From Cyanobium sp. NIES-981 (GTDB lineage: Bacteria; Cyanobacteriota; Cyanobacteriia; PCC-6307; Cyanobiaceae): a stretch of 64,000 nt of DNA. The position numbers were made by a program, and so were the translations under genes. This document shows positions 47,418 through 56,254 of the stretch, piece after piece. Numbering within the stretch: the first letter of the stretch is position 1; each line of letters starts with the position of its first letter. The notes below the pieces were generated by a model that was not told the origin of the DNA, made no database searches, and worked only from the letters and a program-made list of their open reading frames with translations. Where the stretch lies: assembly GCF_900088535.1 (NCBI RefSeq), contig NZ_LT578417.1, forward strand, positions 372,001-436,000, given 5' to 3'.

Positions 47418-49058
47418 ATGGCCCCGATCAAGCCGCGCTGGTGGGTGAGGGGCGACTGGGACGGCCTGCTGGGCCTGCTCCTCGACAACCTGATCCAGAT
47501 CCTGCTGATCCTGGCGCTGTGCCGCGGATTGCTGGGCTATCCGGATGCGCTGGTGTTCGGCACCATCCTGCCCGCCACCGGCCTCAGCCTGGTGGTGGGC
47601 AACCTGGCCTATGCCCGCCAGGCGTACCGCCTCGACCGGCTGGAGGGGCTGGCCACACGCACCGCCCTGCCCTACGGCATCAACACGGTGAGCCTGTTCG
47701 CCTACGTGTTCCTGGTGATGCTGCCGGTGAAGCTCTCCGGCCTCGCCGCCGGCCTGTCCGAGGCCCAGGCGGTGACCCTCTCCTGGCAGGCGGGGCTGAT
47801 GGCCTGCCTGGGTTCGGGACTGATCGAAACGGGCGGCTCCTTCGTGGCCCAGGTGCTGCGCCGCTGGCTGCCCCGCGCCGCCCTGCTCTCCACCCTGGCG
47901 GGCATCGCCCTGGGCTACATCGCCCTCGGCTTCCTGCTGCGCACCTATGCCCAGCCCCTGGTGGGCCTGGCCGTGCTGGCGGTGATCCTGGTGGCGTATT
48001 TCGGCCGGCTGCGGCTGCCCCTGCCCGGCGGTCTGGTGGCGCTGCTGCTGGGCATGGTGCTGGCCTGGAGCAGCGGCCTGCTGCGGATCGAGCCGGCCGC
48101 CTGGAGCCTGGCCACAGCCCAGCTGGGCCTGCACCTGCCGGTGCCGCAGCTCGGGACGCTGTGGGCGGCCCGGGGGGAGCTGCTGCCCTGGCTTGGGGTG
48201 ATCGTGCCGATGGGGCTGTTCAACGTGATCGGCTCCCTGCAGAACCTGGAGAGCGCCGAAGCCGCCGGCGACCGCTATCCGGTGCGGGAATCGCTGCTGA
48301 TCAACGGGGTGGGCACCATGGCGGCGGCCCTGTTCGGCTCCTGCTTTCCCACCACCATCTACATCGGCCACCCCGGCTGGAAGGCGATGGGGGCGCGCCT
48401 CGGCTACTCCTGGGTGAACGGCCTGCTGATGGGCGCCGCCTGCCTCCTGGGGGCCTTCGGGGTGATCGGCCAGCTGGTGCCGATCGAGGCCGGCATGGCG
48501 ATCGTGCTCTATCTCGGGGTAGTGATGGCGGCGCAGGCCTTCGAGGCCACGCCGCGCCGCCATGCGCCGGCGGTGGTGCTGGGGTTGCTGCCCGGTCTGG
48601 CGGGCTGGGGGGCGCTGATGCTCAAGGCAGGGCTGCGGGCCGGGGGGGCGGGCACGGCGGCCGTACCCTTCGGCCCGGCGCTGCTGGAGCCCCTGCAGCG
48701 GGCCGATGTGTGGGCCAGCGGCGCCTTCGCCCTGGAGCAGGGCCTGATCATCACGGCGATGCTGCTCTCGGCGCTGCTGGTGTACGTGATCGAGCAGCGC
48801 TTTCTGGCGGCCGCCCTCTGTGCCGCCACGGCGGCACTGGCGTCCTGGTTCGGGGTGATCCACGCCTGGCGCTTCGATCAGGCCGACACGGTGCTGCAGC
48901 TGGGCTGGGGCGTGGGCAGCCCCTGGGCGGCGGGCTATGGGGCCATGGCCCTGATCCTGCTGGCCAGTGCGGCCTGGCAGCGACGCCAGGGGTGTTGCCG
49001 CGGGGAGGCACCAGCACCACGGCTGACCAGCACCCCGACCGACGGGCACGGAAACTGA
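47418..49058 (+). CDS. NCS2-like nucleobase permease family protein
   Basis: 546-residue integral membrane protein with about 12-14 helices. The first helices (GLLLDNLIQILLILALCRGLLG, GTILPATGLSLVVGNLAYA) and TRTALPYGINTVSLFAYVFLV resemble the xanthine/uracil/purine permease superfamily. The SLQNLESAEAAGDRYPVRES and CFPTTIYIGHPGWKAMGA stretches correspond to the substrate-binding half-helices. The substrate is probably a purine or another small nitrogen compound; this is inferred from the fold and the next genes. It is followed by a nitrilase-superfamily gene 39 bases on. Confidence 0.82.
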   Translation: MAPIKPRWWVRGDWDGLLGLLLDNLIQILLILALCRGLLGYPDALVFGTILPATGLSLVVGNLAYARQAYRLDRLEGLATRTALPYGINTVSLFAYVFLVMLPVKLSGLAAGLSEAQAVTLSWQAGLMACLGSGLIETGGSFVAQVLRRWLPRAALLSTLAGIALGYIALGFLLRTYAQPLVGLAVLAVILVAYFGRLRLPLPGGLVALLLGMVLAWSSGLLRIEPAAWSLATAQLGLHLPVPQLGTLWAARGELLPWLGVIVPMGLFNVIGSLQNLESAEAAGDRYPVRESLLINGVGTMAAALFGSCFPTTIYIGHPGWKAMGARLGYSWVNGLLMGAACLLGAFGVIGQLVPIEAGMAIVLYLGVVMAAQAFEATPRRHAPAVVLGLLPGLAGWGALMLKAGLRAGGAGTAAVPFGPALLEPLQRADVWASGAFALEQGLIITAMLLSALLVYVIEQRFLAAALCAATAALASWFGVIHAWRFDQADTVLQLGWGVGSPWAAGYGAMALILLASAAWQRRQGCCRGEAPAPRLTSTPTDGHGN

Positions 49059-49097
49059 TCCCCGTGGAGACTGAGCACGGATCGGCCCGGCTCCCTG

Positions 49098-50033
49098 GTG
49101 TTGCACTACTGCCTGCAGGCCTTGATACACCCGCGCCCGCCCGGGCCTGGAGCGGGCCTGCGGCTGGCGATCTGGCAGGGCACGGGCACGGCAGCCACGC
49201 CGGACGCTGTGCAGGAGAACCTGGAGCGGCTCGAGCAGGTGGCCGCGCTGGCCGCAGCGCAGCAGGCCCAGCTGCTGGCATTCCCGGAGCTGTATCTCAG
49301 CGGCTACATCGTGACGCCGGACCTGGCCCGGGCGCTGGCTGAGCCCCTCGACGGGCCGAGCCTGGGCCGCGTGGCGGCCGCGGCGCGGCGCCACGGTGTG
49401 GCGATCGCCTGCCCCTACCCGGAGCGGGCGCTGGTGGCGGGTGAGGAACGCTTCTTTGACGCCATCGCCCTGTTCGACCGGGACGGAACACTGCTGCGCA
49501 ACTACCGCAAGACCCACCTGTGGGGTCCGGATGAGAAGCGCTGCTGGAGCCCGGGCTACCGCGTGGATGAAGAGGGGCCGGCCTTCACGGTGCACCAGGT
49601 GAACGGCTTTCCGGTGGGGCTGCTGAACTGCTACGAGGCCGAGTTCCCCGAGCTGAGCCGCCGCCTGGCCCTGGAGGGTGCTGGCCTGATCCTGATCCCC
49701 ACGGCCGCCGATGCCTGGGCGATGCTCAGCACCGGCGAGCGCACTGACCGGCCCTACCCGGATGTGTCGCGCACCCTGATCCCGGCCAACGCGATCCAGA
49801 ACCAGTGCTTCGTGGCCTATGCCAACCGCTGCGGCGAGGAGACCGTGAACGGCATGGCGATGGCGGCGTACCTGGGCAACAGCGTCGTGGCCGGCCCCCA
49901 TGGCGACCTGCTGGTGGCCGCCCGGCCCCGGCCCACCCTGCTGCTGGCCGACTGCGTGCCTGGCGACTACGCACCCCTGCATCCGGCCGGAACCCGCTAC
50001 CTGGACGACCGTCGCCCGGAGCTGTATGGATGA
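49098..50033 (+). CDS. carbon-nitrogen hydrolase (nitrilase superfamily)
   Basis: 311-residue enzyme that hydrolyses a C-N bond in an amide, nitrile or carbamoyl group. The Glu-Lys-Cys triad is intact: glutamate in LLAFPELYLSGY, lysine in LLRNYRKTHLWGP and cysteine in GLLNCYEAEFPELSR. An ANAIQNQCFVAYANRCG segment follows, as in the aliphatic or R-amidase type. The start is a GTG at 49098; the conserved fold begins ~20 residues in (LRLAIWQGTG). It is probably co-transcribed with the permease and may release ammonia from the imported substrate. Confidence 0.9.
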   Translation: MLHYCLQALIHPRPPGPGAGLRLAIWQGTGTAATPDAVQENLERLEQVAALAAAQQAQLLAFPELYLSGYIVTPDLARALAEPLDGPSLGRVAAAARRHGVAIACPYPERALVAGEERFFDAIALFDRDGTLLRNYRKTHLWGPDEKRCWSPGYRVDEEGPAFTVHQVNGFPVGLLNCYEAEFPELSRRLALEGAGLILIPTAADAWAMLSTGERTDRPYPDVSRTLIPANAIQNQCFVAYANRCGEETVNGMAMAAYLGNSVVAGPHGDLLVAARPRPTLLLADCVPGDYAPLHPAGTRYLDDRRPELYG

Positions 50034-50043
50034 GGCCCGGCCC

Positions 50044-51174
50044 TCAGGAGGCCTGGGTGGCCGTCAGTACCGCCGCCATCGCCAGCCCCAGGTAGGTGCC
50101 CACCAGATACCCCAGCAGCCCGATCGCCACCCCCGGCAGTGCCAGATCGGGCCGGCGCAGGGCGCCGGCCAGGGCCAGGGCCGTGCTGGGTCCGCCCACC
50201 GCCGCCTGGCAACCCACCAGGCTGTCGGCCGCCGGCCAGCCCCGCCAGCGGCCGACCAGCAGCACGCAGGCGGCCTGGGTCGCCACCACGACGACGGCCA
50301 GCAGAAGCACCCAGCGCCCCTCCCCCAGCAGCCCCTGCACCGGCGAGCTGAGTCCGATCACGGTGAAGAACGGCTGGATCAGCAGCAGGCCGAGGGGATA
50401 GCTGAGGCGGGCCCGGGCCACGGCGGGCACCTGGGCCGCCACCAGCGCGATGGTGGTGAGCACCAGGATCCCGGGCACCCCGGCCCACCAGCGCTGCAGC
50501 ACTCCGGTGGTGGCCTGGCTGAGCACCACGATCACCACCCCCCACAGGAGGGCAGCCCCGCCCGCCCGGCTGAGCAGGGCCCGCGGGTGGTCGTGGCCCG
50601 GATCCCAGCCGGTGTGGCTGCGGGCCTGCTCAGCCTCACCCGGCCCCTGTCCCCGCCCCAGGGCCAGGGAGATCAGAAACCACACGCTGAACACCACGTG
50701 ATCGGCGGCGGTGGCGATCAGCACCAGGCTCTCGGGGGGCCGCAACGTGCGGGCCACCGACACGAAGTTGAGGCTGCCGCCGCTGAAGGTGGCGGTGAAC
50801 AGGCCGCTCAGGGCGGCCAGATCGCTGCCGAGCACCCCCCGCAGCAGCAGCCCCCCCAGGGCGGTGCCGGCCACGGCACCCAGCACCGCCACGGCGAAGG
50901 GGCCCAGCAGCCGCTGGGCGCCCGGCCACACCCGCCGCAGATCCACCGCCAGCAGCAGCAGGGCGATCGCCAGGGAGGTGAGCGGCCCGTTCACCACGGC
51001 CTCGGCGGCGGGATCCGGCCGCCAGCCCAGCAGGTTGGTGGCCAGCAGCCCCAGGAACAGCACCAGCAGGGTCATCCCCAGCTGGCGGCCGATGGGGGTG
51101 CGCTCCGCCAGCCACCAGCCCGCCACCGTGAGCAGGCCGATCAGCAGCAGCGACGGAACCAGCGACAGAACCAT
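50044..51174 (-). CDS. DUF819 family membrane protein
   Basis: 376-residue polytopic protein with ~10 helices and the DUF819/YjcL pattern: FVSVARTLRPPESLVLIATAADHVVFSVWF, AGTALGGLLLRGVLG and ATFSGGSLNFV near the middle, and GCQAAVGGPSTALALAGAL towards the end. It may be a transporter, but no substrate is known. It converges with the nitrilase-superfamily gene (10-base gap) and lies 13 bases downstream of the glutamine-synthetase-like gene, so probably shares its transcript. Confidence 0.85.
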   Translation of the reverse strand: MVLSLVPSLLLIGLLTVAGWWLAERTPIGRQLGMTLLVLFLGLLATNLLGWRPDPAAEAVVNGPLTSLAIALLLLAVDLRRVWPGAQRLLGPFAVAVLGAVAGTALGGLLLRGVLGSDLAALSGLFTATFSGGSLNFVSVARTLRPPESLVLIATAADHVVFSVWFLISLALGRGQGPGEAEQARSHTGWDPGHDHPRALLSRAGGAALLWGVVIVVLSQATTGVLQRWWAGVPGILVLTTIALVAAQVPAVARARLSYPLGLLLIQPFFTVIGLSSPVQGLLGEGRWVLLLAVVVVATQAACVLLVGRWRGWPAADSLVGCQAAVGGPSTALALAGALRRPDLALPGVAIGLLGYLVGTYLGLAMAAVLTATQAS

Positions 51175-51187
51175 GGCGGCGCCGGGC

Positions 51188-52576
51188 CTACAGGCCCCCC
51201 ACGATGGGCCACCAGCGGCTGGCCGCCAGCAGGGCGTCATCGCTGAGGTTGTGGGCCCGGCGGATCTCCGCCTGCTGCGCATCGAGCAGGGAACCGTGCA
51301 GCGCTTCCCCCAGGGCGCAGCGCAGCAGGGTGCTGGCGGCGAAGGCCTGGCTGGCCTCCGCCAGCGTGGCGGGCAGCCGTGGCGCCTCCTCCTCCTCCAG
51401 CACGCTCGGATCGCCCGCCACGGGCTCCGGCAGCGCTGTGGCGGCTGCCGCGAGCTCCCCGGCGGGCCGGGTCAGGCTCTCGGCCACCACGGCCTGGAGG
51501 GCGCCCAGCAGCAGGTAGGGATTGGCGGTGAGGTCGGCCACCTTGAGCTCCAGGTGGGCCTCCGCCCCATCCGCCGCCGCGGGCACCAGGCGCACGGCGG
51601 CCTCACGGTTTTCGATGCCCCAGGCCTGGAACGGAGCCGACCAGCTGCCCGGCGCCAGCCGCCGGTATGACACGGCGCTGTTGCAGGCCAGCGGCAGCAG
51701 GGCCGGCAGGTGCTGCAGCAGCCCGGCCACCACGGCGGCGCCGCCGGGCTGCAGCCCGCCCGGGCCCTCTCCGTCCTGCAGCAGCGCCGCCCCGCCCTGG
51801 CGCACGCTCAGATGCACGTGGCCGCCATTGCCCACCAGAGCGGCGAAGGGTTTGGGGCTGAAGCTGCAGCGCCAGCCGAAGCGGCGGCTCACCCGCTGGA
51901 TCAGCAGCTTGGCCAGCACCAGCCGGTCGGCGGCCTGCAGCGGCGACGCCGGCGCTAGCGACAGTTCGAACTGGCCGCGGCCGTATTCGGGGTGCAGCTG
52001 CTGCCAGGGCAGCCCGGCGGCGTCACAGGCGTCGGTGAGGGCGGCGGCGTAGTCGAGGCCCTCCACCAGCCGGTCGGCGCCGTACGGACCACCCGCCAGC
52101 GCCGGCTGCGGCCCGTCCTGGCCTGGCTCCTCCCCCCCCACCACCATCCACTCCAGCTCGAAGCCGGCCTGCAGGACGAGGCCAGCGCCGGCCAGCTCGT
52201 GCTGCTGACGGGAGCAGAACCCGCGCTGGTCGCCGTCGTAGAGGCCGCCATCGCGGTGGTGCCGCGTTCCCGCTGCCCAGGCCCAGCCGCTGGCGGCCTC
52301 CAGGGGGGCGAGGCTGGCGGGGTCGGCCCGCAGCCGCAGGTCGCCATCGGGGCGGGCCAGCCGGTGCTGGGGATCGATGGCGCCGTCGCTGCGGAAGGCG
52401 TCGGACACCGGCGAGAAGCCCACCCCCAGCTTCACCGCACTGGCCAGGGCCCCGACCGGCACCACTTTCACCAGCACGGCACCGGCGTGGTTCACCCAGG
52501 TGACCGCCAGGCGCTTCACCCCCCGCCGGCGCAGCTGTGCCTCCAGCTCGGCCAGGGGATCGGGGGCGGTGACCAT
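51188..52576 (-). CDS. glutamine synthetase family protein (gamma-glutamyl ligase-like)
   Basis: 462-residue ligase of the glutamine-synthetase fold. The N-terminal beta-grasp region has RLAVTWVNHAGAVLVKVVP; the catalytic barrel has the glutamate in ELEWMVV, the signature LVGNGGHVHLSVRQ, and ENREAAVRLVPAA. It is divergent from the main glutamine synthetase (GlnA); members of this group couple glutamate to amines such as polyamines or ethanolamine. Its role here is not proven. It is paired with the DUF819 gene and divergent from an isochorismatase-like gene. Start ATG at 52576. Confidence 0.88.
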   Translation of the reverse strand: MVTAPDPLAELEAQLRRRGVKRLAVTWVNHAGAVLVKVVPVGALASAVKLGVGFSPVSDAFRSDGAIDPQHRLARPDGDLRLRADPASLAPLEAASGWAWAAGTRHHRDGGLYDGDQRGFCSRQQHELAGAGLVLQAGFELEWMVVGGEEPGQDGPQPALAGGPYGADRLVEGLDYAAALTDACDAAGLPWQQLHPEYGRGQFELSLAPASPLQAADRLVLAKLLIQRVSRRFGWRCSFSPKPFAALVGNGGHVHLSVRQGGAALLQDGEGPGGLQPGGAAVVAGLLQHLPALLPLACNSAVSYRRLAPGSWSAPFQAWGIENREAAVRLVPAAADGAEAHLELKVADLTANPYLLLGALQAVVAESLTRPAGELAAAATALPEPVAGDPSVLEEEEAPRLPATLAEASQAFAASTLLRCALGEALHGSLLDAQQAEIRRAHNLSDDALLAASRWWPIVGGL

Positions 52577-52663
52577 GGCGGCGAGGCAGGGCTGGCTTCA
52601 GGATGGCCAGCGGGCCGCCGTCTGTCCCCCCTGTTCCCCCCGCCCCCCACGGATCATCCGGCC

Positions 52664-53293
52664 ATAAACCCGGGGCTGAGCCCGCTGGATCCGGCGCGCA
52701 CGGCGCTGCTGCTGGTGGATCTGCAGGAGGGCACCTGTGGCCGTGCCCAGCCCCGCCCCCGGCCGGGCTTCGACGCCGTGTTCTCCCGTCAGACGCTGCC
52801 GGCGGCCCAGCGGGCCCTGGCCCTGGCCCGCGCCCATGGCCTGGAGGTGATCCACACCATGATCGCCGACCTCACCGCCGACGGCCGCGACCGCAGCGCC
52901 GACTACAAACGCTGCGGCATGGGCTTTGCTCCCGGCTCCCCGGCCAGCCGCGTGATCCCGCCGCTGGCGCCCGTGGGCGATGAGCTGGTGCTGCCCAAGA
53001 GCTCCTCGTCGCCGTTCAGTTCCACCCCGCTCGACTACCTGCTGCGCAACATCGGCATCGACACGCTGGTGGTGATCGGGCTGCTCACGGACCAGTGCAT
53101 CGACCACACCGTCAAGGACGGCGCCGACCGCGGCTACCGGATGGTGTGCCTCACCGATGCCTGCATGGCGGAGAGCCTGGAGCGGCACGATCAGGCGCTG
53201 GCCTGCTTCCGGGGCTATGCCGCCCAGATGCCGGTGGCGGAGTTCGAGATCTGGCTGGCGCCGGCGCCGGGTGTGGGAGGCGGTGCGGCCTGA
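52664..53293 (+). CDS. isochorismatase-like cysteine hydrolase (start codon uncertain)
   Basis: About 205-residue hydrolase of the isochorismatase/nicotinamidase/ureidoacrylate amidohydrolase fold. The catalytic Asp is in ALLLVDLQEG, the Lys in ELVLPKSSSSPFSS, and the Cys in IGLLTDQCIDHTVKDGADRGY. The first beta strand is coded from about 52700, but the frame has no ATG, GTG or TTG after the divergent gene start at 52576 that would preserve it. Initiation may be at ATA 52664 or CTG 52676, or the first GTG (52715) may give a truncated strand. Coordinates therefore mark the likely extent. Confidence 0.82.
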   Translation: MNPGLSPLDPARTALLLVDLQEGTCGRAQPRPRPGFDAVFSRQTLPAAQRALALARAHGLEVIHTMIADLTADGRDRSADYKRCGMGFAPGSPASRVIPPLAPVGDELVLPKSSSSPFSSTPLDYLLRNIGIDTLVVIGLLTDQCIDHTVKDGADRGYRMVCLTDACMAESLERHDQALACFRGYAAQMPVAEFEIWLAPAPGVGGGAA

Positions 53294-53372
53294 GCCCTTC
53301 GGTGCAATCCGAAATCGCTTCTAGCCTGTAGTTCACGAGCAACGCCGGGCATCTCCCGGCCGCACGAAGCGC

Positions 53373-54083
53373 ATGACCACCACCGATTGGCTCTGGGTTC
53401 TCCATCCCGCCCTTGCGGTGGTGCTGGTGTACCCCCTGCTCGGCATGGTGCTGCGCCTGGCCAGCCAGACCCGGCAGCGGCGCGTGCAGAAGGCCAAGCT
53501 GCCGCCCACCGTGGGGGTGGAGCACGCCGATCTGGGCCGCTGGCTGGCGGCGGCCGTGGTGGCCATCGAACTGATCGCCATCGCCGTGGTGATCACCACC
53601 AAGACCCCTTCGGAGCTCAGTGCCGGGCGGGCGGGGCTGCTGCTGCTGGTGCTGGCGGGCACGGTGGCGGCGCTGGTGGCCCTGTGGCGTTCCCGCCAGG
53701 CGGTGTACCGCGCCTCCTTCGCCCTGCTCTGCTGGGCCGGCGTCATCGGGCTGGGCCTGCAGCCGGAGGTGTGGCGCCTCAGCGACAACCCCCTCGATCC
53801 GGCCTTCTGGCAGTCGCACTTCTGGGGCGGCATCGGCCTCACCGGACTGATGCTGTTCTCCGTGGCGGCGCGGCCGGAGATCCTCCGGCAGCTGCGCTGG
53901 CGCCGGCTCCACATCAGCGCCAACATCCTCGCCGCGCTTCTCTTCCTGGCCCAGGGCATCAGCGGCCCCCGCGATCTGCTGGAGATTCCGCTGAGCTGGC
54001 AGAAGCCGGCCGTGTACGCCTGCGACTTCGCCAACCAGGTGTGCCCGCCTCCGGCGCCCCCGGCTGCTCCCGCCCAGCCGTGA
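53373..54083 (+). CDS. DUF4079 membrane protein
   Basis: 236-residue membrane protein of a cyanobacterial family of unknown function. It has about six helices: LWVLHPALAVVLVYPLLGMVLRLA, WLAAAVVAIELIAIAVVI, LLLLVLAGTVAALVAL, ALLCWAGVIGLGL, GLTGLMLFSVAAR and LHISANILAALLFLAQGISG, the last with the conserved ISANILA..LF..QG pattern. Two cysteines near the C-terminus precede a Pro/Ala-rich tail. Cytochrome-b561-like electron transfer has been suggested for some relatives; I see no proof here. It lies 59 bases ahead of the glycosyltransferase. Confidence 0.83.
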   Translation: MTTTDWLWVLHPALAVVLVYPLLGMVLRLASQTRQRRVQKAKLPPTVGVEHADLGRWLAAAVVAIELIAIAVVITTKTPSELSAGRAGLLLLVLAGTVAALVALWRSRQAVYRASFALLCWAGVIGLGLQPEVWRLSDNPLDPAFWQSHFWGGIGLTGLMLFSVAARPEILRQLRWRRLHISANILAALLFLAQGISGPRDLLEIPLSWQKPAVYACDFANQVCPPPAPPAAPAQP

Positions 54084-54142
54084 CCGCCGCCCGACACCCA
54101 CGCACCGACACGGGTGCGCGCTGATCCCTCCCGTGCTCACTG

Positions 54143-56254
54143 ATGCGGCTTCCCTGGGCAGTGTGGCTGCTGGCTCTGCTGGCCGCGCGCTATCTCCACT
54201 GGCGACTGTCGAGCACCCTGGTGCTGGACGGTCCGCTCCACGCCGGGCTGAGCCTGCTGGTGCTGCTCGCCGAGGTGTGGCTGCTGGCCCACAGCTTCCT
54301 GCAGCTGCTGTTCAGCCTCGCCCCCGACCCCGGCATCGGCGCGCGGGTGGAGCGGGCCGCGCAGACCCTGGCGCCATCGCCGCAGCCCGGCAGCCTGCCC
54401 TGGGTGGACGTGCTGGTGCCCACCTACGGCGAACCCGCGGAGGTGGTGGAGCGCTGTCTGCGCGGCTGCCTGAGCCTCGACTATCCCCACACCACGGTGT
54501 GGCTGCTCGATGATGCGGCCAGGCCCGAGCTGGAGGCGCTGTGCCGGCTGCTGGGCTGCCGCTACAGCGCCCGCACCGACCGCCGCCACGCCAAGGCCGG
54601 CAACCTCAACCACGTGCTCCCCCGGCTGCACGGCGATCTGATCGCCGTGTTCGATGCCGACGTGGTGCCGCTCCGCACCTTTCTGCGCCGCAGCGTGGGC
54701 CTGTTCGCCGAGGCGCAGGTGGGGCTGGTGCAGACACCCCAGACCTACATGAACGCCGATCCGGTGATGCGCAACCTGCGGCTGGAGCGCTGGCTGATGC
54801 CCGATGAGGAGAGCTTCTACCGCTGGATCGAACCGGTGCGGCAGGGGGTGGGGGCGGTGGTGTGCGCCGGCACCTCCTTCCTGGTGCGGCGCTCCGCCCT
54901 GCAGGCCGTGGGGGGCTTCGACACCGCCACCTCCTCCGAAGACCTCGCCACCGGCATCCGCCTCGCCGCCGCGGGCTGGGAGTGCCTGTTCGTACCGGAG
55001 AAGCTCAGCGCCGGCCTGGCACCCCTCACGGTCGCGGCCATGGCCCGGCAGCGCTGCCGCTGGGCCAGCGGCACCCTCCAGACCCTGCGCAGCGGCGCCA
55101 ATCCCCTCACCATCCCCGGCCTCACCCCGCTCCAGCGCCTCGCCTTCCTGGAGGGGATCCTGCACTGGTTCAACGCCCTGCCCCAGCTGCTGCTGGCCTT
55201 GATGCCCCTCGCCATCGGCCTGCTGGGCGTGCTGCCGCTGCAGGTCACCATGGCCGGCCTGCTGCGCTACGCCCTGCCCTTCTACGCCGCCCAGCTGCTG
55301 CTGGCGCGCTGGTTCAGCGGCCAGGCCCGCACGGGGCTGCTGCCCGAGCTCTACCGCTGGACCTTCCTCCTGCCCCTCGTGGCCACCATCGCCCGCTGGC
55401 TGTGCCGCCGTCCGGCCCATTTCCAGGTGACCCCCAAGGGCCTGGCCCAGGGCCGCGTGGTGGGAGCCGACCCACGCCTCTGGGCCCCGTTGCTGGCCCT
55501 GCTGGTGGTGCAGCTGGTGGCGCTGCTCAACCTGCTGGGCCTCTCCCGCGACCCCAGCCTGCCCCCCCTCGATCCGATCACCCCCGCCAGCTTCGGCCTC
55601 GGCCTGGCCTGGAGCGGCCTCAACGCCCTGCTGCTGGCTCTGGCCCTGCGCAGCTGCTGGGACCGGGAGCGGCGCAGCGCGCTGCCCTGGTTCTCGGTGC
55701 AGGCCTCCGCCCTGCTGAACGGCCTGCCGTGCCGGCTGAGCGCCATCAGCGAGGACGGTGTGGAGCTGACCCTGCCGGGGGCCTCCCCCCTGCCGGGGGC
55801 CGTCCTCCTGCCGGGAGCTGGTGCTGCCTTGCGCTGGTCAGCCCTGGGCGGGTCCGGCGCTGAACCTGCCGCTCCGGCTGACCGTGCCGCTCCGGCGCCG
55901 GACTGGCCGCTGCGGCTGGTGGCGCGGCGTGGATCCCGGCTGGGGTGCGAGTGGGGAACGCTGACGGCGGGCCAGCGGGAATGGCTGCAGCAGCAGCTCT
56001 ACCGCCAACCCGGCCTGTGGCCGCAGCGCCGCGCTCCCCTGGAGCCCCTGGCGTTGCTGGTGCTGCTGGGGCGCCTTTTCCAGCCGGTTCCGGCCGACGA
56101 CTGGTTCCGGCGCAGCCTGCTGCCGATCCGGCTGGGGGGCCTGCCGCATCGCTCCGGGGCCGCCTCGCCTCAACCGCCGCTGACCCTGCTGCCGCCCACC
56201 CCGCTGTCCCCGGCACCCTCCCCCCAACCCTCGGCGCCAGGCGTGTCGCCGTAG
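54143..56254 (+). CDS. cellulose-synthase-like family 2 glycosyltransferase
   Basis: 703-residue membrane glycosyltransferase resembling BcsA. Helices at the N-terminus (VWLLALLAARYLHWRL, ..LLVLLAEVWLLAHSFL) precede a GT2 domain with VLVPTYGEPAEVVERCL, the DxD motif in AVFDADVVPL, TSSEDLATGIRLA and the catalytic QRCRWASG (QxxRW). More helices follow, then a C-terminal PilZ-like remnant (CRLSAISEDGVELTLPG). The last 85 bases overlap the 3' end of the convergent transglutaminase-malic enzyme gene. No BcsB or BcsC gene is adjacent, so the polymer may be a beta-glucan of another kind. Confidence 0.88.
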   Translation: MRLPWAVWLLALLAARYLHWRLSSTLVLDGPLHAGLSLLVLLAEVWLLAHSFLQLLFSLAPDPGIGARVERAAQTLAPSPQPGSLPWVDVLVPTYGEPAEVVERCLRGCLSLDYPHTTVWLLDDAARPELEALCRLLGCRYSARTDRRHAKAGNLNHVLPRLHGDLIAVFDADVVPLRTFLRRSVGLFAEAQVGLVQTPQTYMNADPVMRNLRLERWLMPDEESFYRWIEPVRQGVGAVVCAGTSFLVRRSALQAVGGFDTATSSEDLATGIRLAAAGWECLFVPEKLSAGLAPLTVAAMARQRCRWASGTLQTLRSGANPLTIPGLTPLQRLAFLEGILHWFNALPQLLLALMPLAIGLLGVLPLQVTMAGLLRYALPFYAAQLLLARWFSGQARTGLLPELYRWTFLLPLVATIARWLCRRPAHFQVTPKGLAQGRVVGADPRLWAPLLALLVVQLVALLNLLGLSRDPSLPPLDPITPASFGLGLAWSGLNALLLALALRSCWDRERRSALPWFSVQASALLNGLPCRLSAISEDGVELTLPGASPLPGAVLLPGAGAALRWSALGGSGAEPAAPADRAAPAPDWPLRLVARRGSRLGCEWGTLTAGQREWLQQQLYRQPGLWPQRRAPLEPLALLVLLGRLFQPVPADDWFRRSLLPIRLGGLPHRSGAASPQPPLTLLPPTPLSPAPSPQPSAPGVSP

